A DNA stretch of 64,000 bases from Chloroflexi bacterium HGW-Chloroflexi-10 (GTDB taxonomy: Bacteria > Chloroflexota > Anaerolineae > Anaerolineales > Anaerolineaceae): contig PHBZ01000002.1 of NCBI GenBank assembly GCA_002840755.1, positions 124,001-188,000 on the forward strand, in the 5' to 3' direction. The notes under the pieces are model-generated. The model had not been told where the DNA came from. It did no database searches and was given only the letters and a program-made list of their open reading frames with translations. Positions 61,055 through 64,000 of this stretch are shown here, in pieces. Position 1 is the first letter of the stretch, and each line of letters begins with the position of its first letter. Made by a program: the position numbers and the translations under genes.

Positions 61055-63790
61055 ATGGTGAAAAAGTTAACCGGTAATCAAATCCGACAGTCGTTTGTTG
61101 AATTCTTCAAAGAAAGAGGGCATACATTTGTAGCATCTTCTTCGCTTGTACCGGGAGGAGATGCAACTTTGTTGTTTACGAATGCAGGTATGGTGCAATT
61201 TAAGGATGTTTTTTTAGGAACAGATCAAAGACCCTATACCCGGGCTGTAAATTCACAAAAATGTATGCGCGTAGCCGGAAAACATAACGACCTGGATGAT
61301 GTGGGGCGAGATGATTGGCATCATACATTTTTTGAGATGTTGGGAAATTGGTCTTTTGGGGATTATTATAAAGAGGATGCCATTGCATGGGCATGGGAGT
61401 TATTAACTGATGTGTGGGAGATTGACAAGTCGGCTTTGTGGGTAACAGTTTTTCGGGATGAAAAAGATGAAATTCCTACTGACGAAGAAGCGGCTCAAAT
61501 TTGGCGGAAGCAACCAGGGATTAACCAAGATCAGATCAAGTATTTTGGCAGAAAAGAAAATTTTTGGGAAATGGCCGATACCGGCCCTTGCGGACCTTGC
61601 TCCGAAATTCATATTGATCGCGGTCTTTCATTCTGTGATTTACAGAGTAATAGTGGCCATGTGTGCGCGGTTAATGGAGATTGCAAACGTTTTTTGGAAC
61701 TATGGAATAATGTTTTTATTCAATACAATCGGATAGATGCCTCCCATTTGGAACCTTTGCCAGCTACGCATGTGGATACGGGTATGGGATTCGAACGCAT
61801 CGTTTCAGTTTTACAGGATGTGAATTCTAATTATAAAACCGATTTATTGGCACCTTTAGTTAGAAAAGTACAAGAGATAACTCAAAAAACTGATACTGAA
61901 ATCTTGGAAAATTACACACCATACCGGGTGATAGCTGATCATGTTCGTGCTGTGTCTTTTTTGATCGCAGATGGGGTTGTTCCAGGTAACACAGGAAGAA
62001 ATTATGTCTGCCGAATGATTATCCGCCGCGCGGCTCGGTTTGCTGGAAAAATTGGTATACATGATCCATTTATGGCATCAATAGCCGCTGCGGTTATTGA
62101 AGAATACGGGCAGGCTTACCCTGAATTGGTGAAGCATAAGAAACAAATACTGGATAACATAACTCGAGAAGAAGAACGTTTCCAAAAGACACTTGATGCA
62201 GGTCTTTCTTATCTTGAAGAAGTATTTGCTGCTATGCGCGAAAATAATCAAACTATTCTTAATGGCGTAGTAGTCTTTGACTTATACGCAACTCACGGAT
62301 TACCTTTGGAGTTATCCAGAGATATTGCCAGAGAAAATGGTTTTGAGGTGGATGAAAGTGGCTTCCGGATGGCAATGGATCAACACCGGTTGGATTCAGG
62401 TGCAGGGAAGGTGTTTGGTCTTTTTGCTGGTGATGATGTTGAAATATTTCGGTTTGTGTTTGAACGTTTACGTGCCGAAAAATTATTATCAGATAGCGGT
62501 GTGTTTTATGATCCCTATTCAAGAGATTTAATTGAAGGGAGGGTTTTGGCATTGTTCCATAATGGAGAAGAAGTTTCACAGGTAAGAGAAGGTGATATTG
62601 TTGAAATCTTATTACCAGAAACTTGCTTTTACGTGGAATCTGGCGGACAAGTTTCAGATACCGGGACAATTTCTGCCAAGGATGGCGCAACTTGGGTCAT
62701 AGAAGTAACAGGTATGCGAAAACCTGCGGCTGGGATCATTGTACATCAGGGAAGGGTTGTTTCAGGACATCCAAGAACCGGTGATAAAACAGTGGCTGCA
62801 GTAGATGCAGACCGCAGAAAAGATATTATGAGGAACCATACGGGTACCCATTTGCTTCATGCCGCTTTACATAAAGTGCTCGGTGACCATGCCCGACAGG
62901 CAGGTTCTTTGGTTGCTCCTGATAGATTGCGCTTTGATTTTACCCACCCTGAAGGTTTATCTTTTCATGAGATAGAAGAAATTGAAAGAATTGTTAATCA
63001 AGCTATATTGGCTAGTTTTACATTAAATATCAAAGAAAAGTCACTACAAGAAGCAATTTCTGATGGCGCTATGGCATTGTTTGGTGAAAAATATGGAGAG
63101 CGAGTTCGTACCATTACTATTGGTGATAATGATCACTTTTCTTATGAATTGTGCGGTGGGACGCATGTAGAGAATACGGGCGATATAGGCACTTTCTTAA
63201 TTGTCAGTGAAGGTAGTGCAGCCGCTGGAATTCGTCGGATTGAAGCTATTACTGGGAGAGAGGCTTTTGTATTAATCCAAAAAAGATTTGCCCTCCTCAA
63301 GCAATTGTCTGGGCAATTGAGTTCAACTCCGGATGTTTTACTTGAAAAAGTGATTGCACTTCAAAATGAAATAGATCTGGAACGAAAAGAAAATGCAAAA
63401 ATCCGTATGGAAATGGTTTCTGAATCATTTTTGCGTGATCTTGTTAATGTTAATGTAATTAAAGGGGCTTCTATCTATATAAAGGTATTTCCAAATGCCG
63501 ATGGTGATACATTACGTGTTATGACAGACATATTCAGAGAAAAATTTGATACTGGTGTAATAGTATTGGCCAGTGTATTGAATGGCAAACCAACCATCAT
63601 CGCTGCGGTAACCGAAAACCTAATTTCTCGCGGAATGAATGCCGGCAACCTGGTCAAACATGTTGCTGGGTTCGTTGGTGGCGGTGGGGGTGGGAAGCCT
63701 ACTCTGGCTCAAGCCGGTGGAAAGGACCCGGAAAAATTACCTCTGGCTATGGAATCCGTAACTCCTTATATTGAGTCAAATTTAATATAA
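61055..63790 (+). CDS. alaS: Alanyl-tRNA synthetase
   Basis: A 911-residue class II synthetase. The catalytic domain begins with IRQSFVEFFKERGHTFVASSSLVP and contains FTNAGMVQFKDVFLG and the class II motifs; it carries an insert with Cys residues after EIHIDRG (CDLQSN ... CAVNGDCKRF). The editing domain has the zinc motif HTGTHLLHAAL and CGGTHVENTGDIG, and the C-terminal DHHA1 part ends GFVGGGGGGKPTLAQAGG. The ATG at 61055 has GGGAG upstream; an earlier ATG at 61007 lies at or before the predicted transcript start. Confidence 0.96.
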   Translation: MVKKLTGNQIRQSFVEFFKERGHTFVASSSLVPGGDATLLFTNAGMVQFKDVFLGTDQRPYTRAVNSQKCMRVAGKHNDLDDVGRDDWHHTFFEMLGNWSFGDYYKEDAIAWAWELLTDVWEIDKSALWVTVFRDEKDEIPTDEEAAQIWRKQPGINQDQIKYFGRKENFWEMADTGPCGPCSEIHIDRGLSFCDLQSNSGHVCAVNGDCKRFLELWNNVFIQYNRIDASHLEPLPATHVDTGMGFERIVSVLQDVNSNYKTDLLAPLVRKVQEITQKTDTEILENYTPYRVIADHVRAVSFLIADGVVPGNTGRNYVCRMIIRRAARFAGKIGIHDPFMASIAAAVIEEYGQAYPELVKHKKQILDNITREEERFQKTLDAGLSYLEEVFAAMRENNQTILNGVVVFDLYATHGLPLELSRDIARENGFEVDESGFRMAMDQHRLDSGAGKVFGLFAGDDVEIFRFVFERLRAEKLLSDSGVFYDPYSRDLIEGRVLALFHNGEEVSQVREGDIVEILLPETCFYVESGGQVSDTGTISAKDGATWVIEVTGMRKPAAGIIVHQGRVVSGHPRTGDKTVAAVDADRRKDIMRNHTGTHLLHAALHKVLGDHARQAGSLVAPDRLRFDFTHPEGLSFHEIEEIERIVNQAILASFTLNIKEKSLQEAISDGAMALFGEKYGERVRTITIGDNDHFSYELCGGTHVENTGDIGTFLIVSEGSAAAGIRRIEAITGREAFVLIQKRFALLKQLSGQLSSTPDVLLEKVIALQNEIDLERKENAKIRMEMVSESFLRDLVNVNVIKGASIYIKVFPNADGDTLRVMTDIFREKFDTGVIVLASVLNGKPTIIAAVTENLISRGMNAGNLVKHVAGFVGGGGGGKPTLAQAGGKDPEKLPLAMESVTPYIESNLI

Positions 63791-63827
63791 AAAAAAGGCT
63801 GCCGAAATAATCAGGCAGCCTTTTTTT
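63790..63827. terminator. Bidirectional terminator between alaS and the aminopeptidase gene
   Basis: AAAAAAAGGCTGCC and GGCAGCCTTTTTTT form a perfect 14-bp stem with a 10-base loop, immediately after the alaS stop. Confidence 0.92.
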
Positions 63828-63836
63828 GACCAAATT

Positions 63837-64000
63837 TTATTTGAGGCTTTTTAACCAGTCAATAGTGAGTCTTACACCAAAGCCATTTGCTCCTTTTGGT
63901 TGATAATTTTCGGCTTTTGTTGATTCAGCAGTTCCAGCGATATCCAGATGGACCCAGGGAGTATTATTTTGTACAAATTGCTTTAAAAATATTCCCCCCA
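63837..64000 (-). CDS. pepA: Leucyl aminopeptidase, C-terminal end (partial, 5' part outside window)
   Basis: The last 54 codons of a minus-strand gene. The stretch FLKQFVQNNTPWVHLDIAGTA and the following YQPKGANGFGVRLTIDWL match the C-terminus of M17 leucyl aminopeptidases, where this part borders the active site. Metal ligands lie outside the window. It converges with alaS on a shared terminator. Confidence 0.85.
   Translation of the reverse strand, partial: GGIFLKQFVQNNTPWVHLDIAGTAESTKAENYQPKGANGFGVRLTIDWLKSLK

Overview
The window reads as a stretch of an AT-rich, gene-dense bacterial chromosome, almost entirely housekeeping in content. The family mix suggests Chloroflexota, most likely near class Anaerolineae: mreBCD–mrdA–minCDE–rodA in one run, MoxR/DUF58/DUF4129, ADP-forming acyl-CoA synthetase, SDR-type threonine dehydrogenase, DapL-like aminotransferase, TrmFO, and a sigma-54 carrying a zinc ribbon. 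This placement is inference from recognised families; no database search was possible.

Layout. 1–1023 (-): a methyltransferase/patatin fusion cut by the window edge. 1075–1707 (+): uridine kinase. 1730–5283 (-): MoxR–DUF58–DUF4129 operon. 5284–6206: long non-coding gap holding one copy of a dispersed repeat. 6207–15186 (+): cell-shape and division-site run followed by gltX, then tRNA-Gln and a very long palindrome. 15425–23680 (-): small acidic Cys protein, VKOR, MoeA, bifunctional Rel, HAD phosphatase, and a two-gene flavin dehydrogenase. 24101–25069 (+): pfkA. 25109–31222 (-): prfB (with +1 programmed frameshift), ftsY, rlmN, HAD, clpP, tig, tRNA-Leu. 31320–31730 (+): hypothetical gene whose terminator was split by a decayed IS3-family element (31747–33281). 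33317–41348 (-): acyl-CoA synthetase with a candidate attenuator leader, htpG, threonine dehydrogenase, secD/secF. 41599–41793 (+): rpmF. 41832–48073 (-): small membrane protein, hflX, aminotransferase, histidine kinase, glutaminyl-cyclase-like M28 peptidase, trmFO. 48169–60970 (+): the sigma-54 module. 61055–63790 (+): alaS. 63837–64000 (-): end of a leucyl aminopeptidase.

The most interesting part is 48100–60970. rpoN, a soluble PAS/GAF histidine kinase and an NtrC-type activator that lacks a DNA-binding domain form one operon. Two near-consensus sigma-54 promoters were found in the window, and both belong to this locus: one in front of rpoN itself (overlapping a sigma-70-type promoter), the other directly after the activator gene. 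The second promoter starts inside the left arm of a terminator-like hairpin whose right arm is the Shine-Dalgarno sequence of the next gene. It drives three genes: a two-helix membrane protein, a 1780-residue TPR protein, and an 843-residue protein with a caspase-fold (C25/CHAT-like) His–Cys protease domain. My inference is a self-contained, signal-triggered sigma-54 circuit that switches on a TPR/caspase-like effector, which I do not recognise as a described system.
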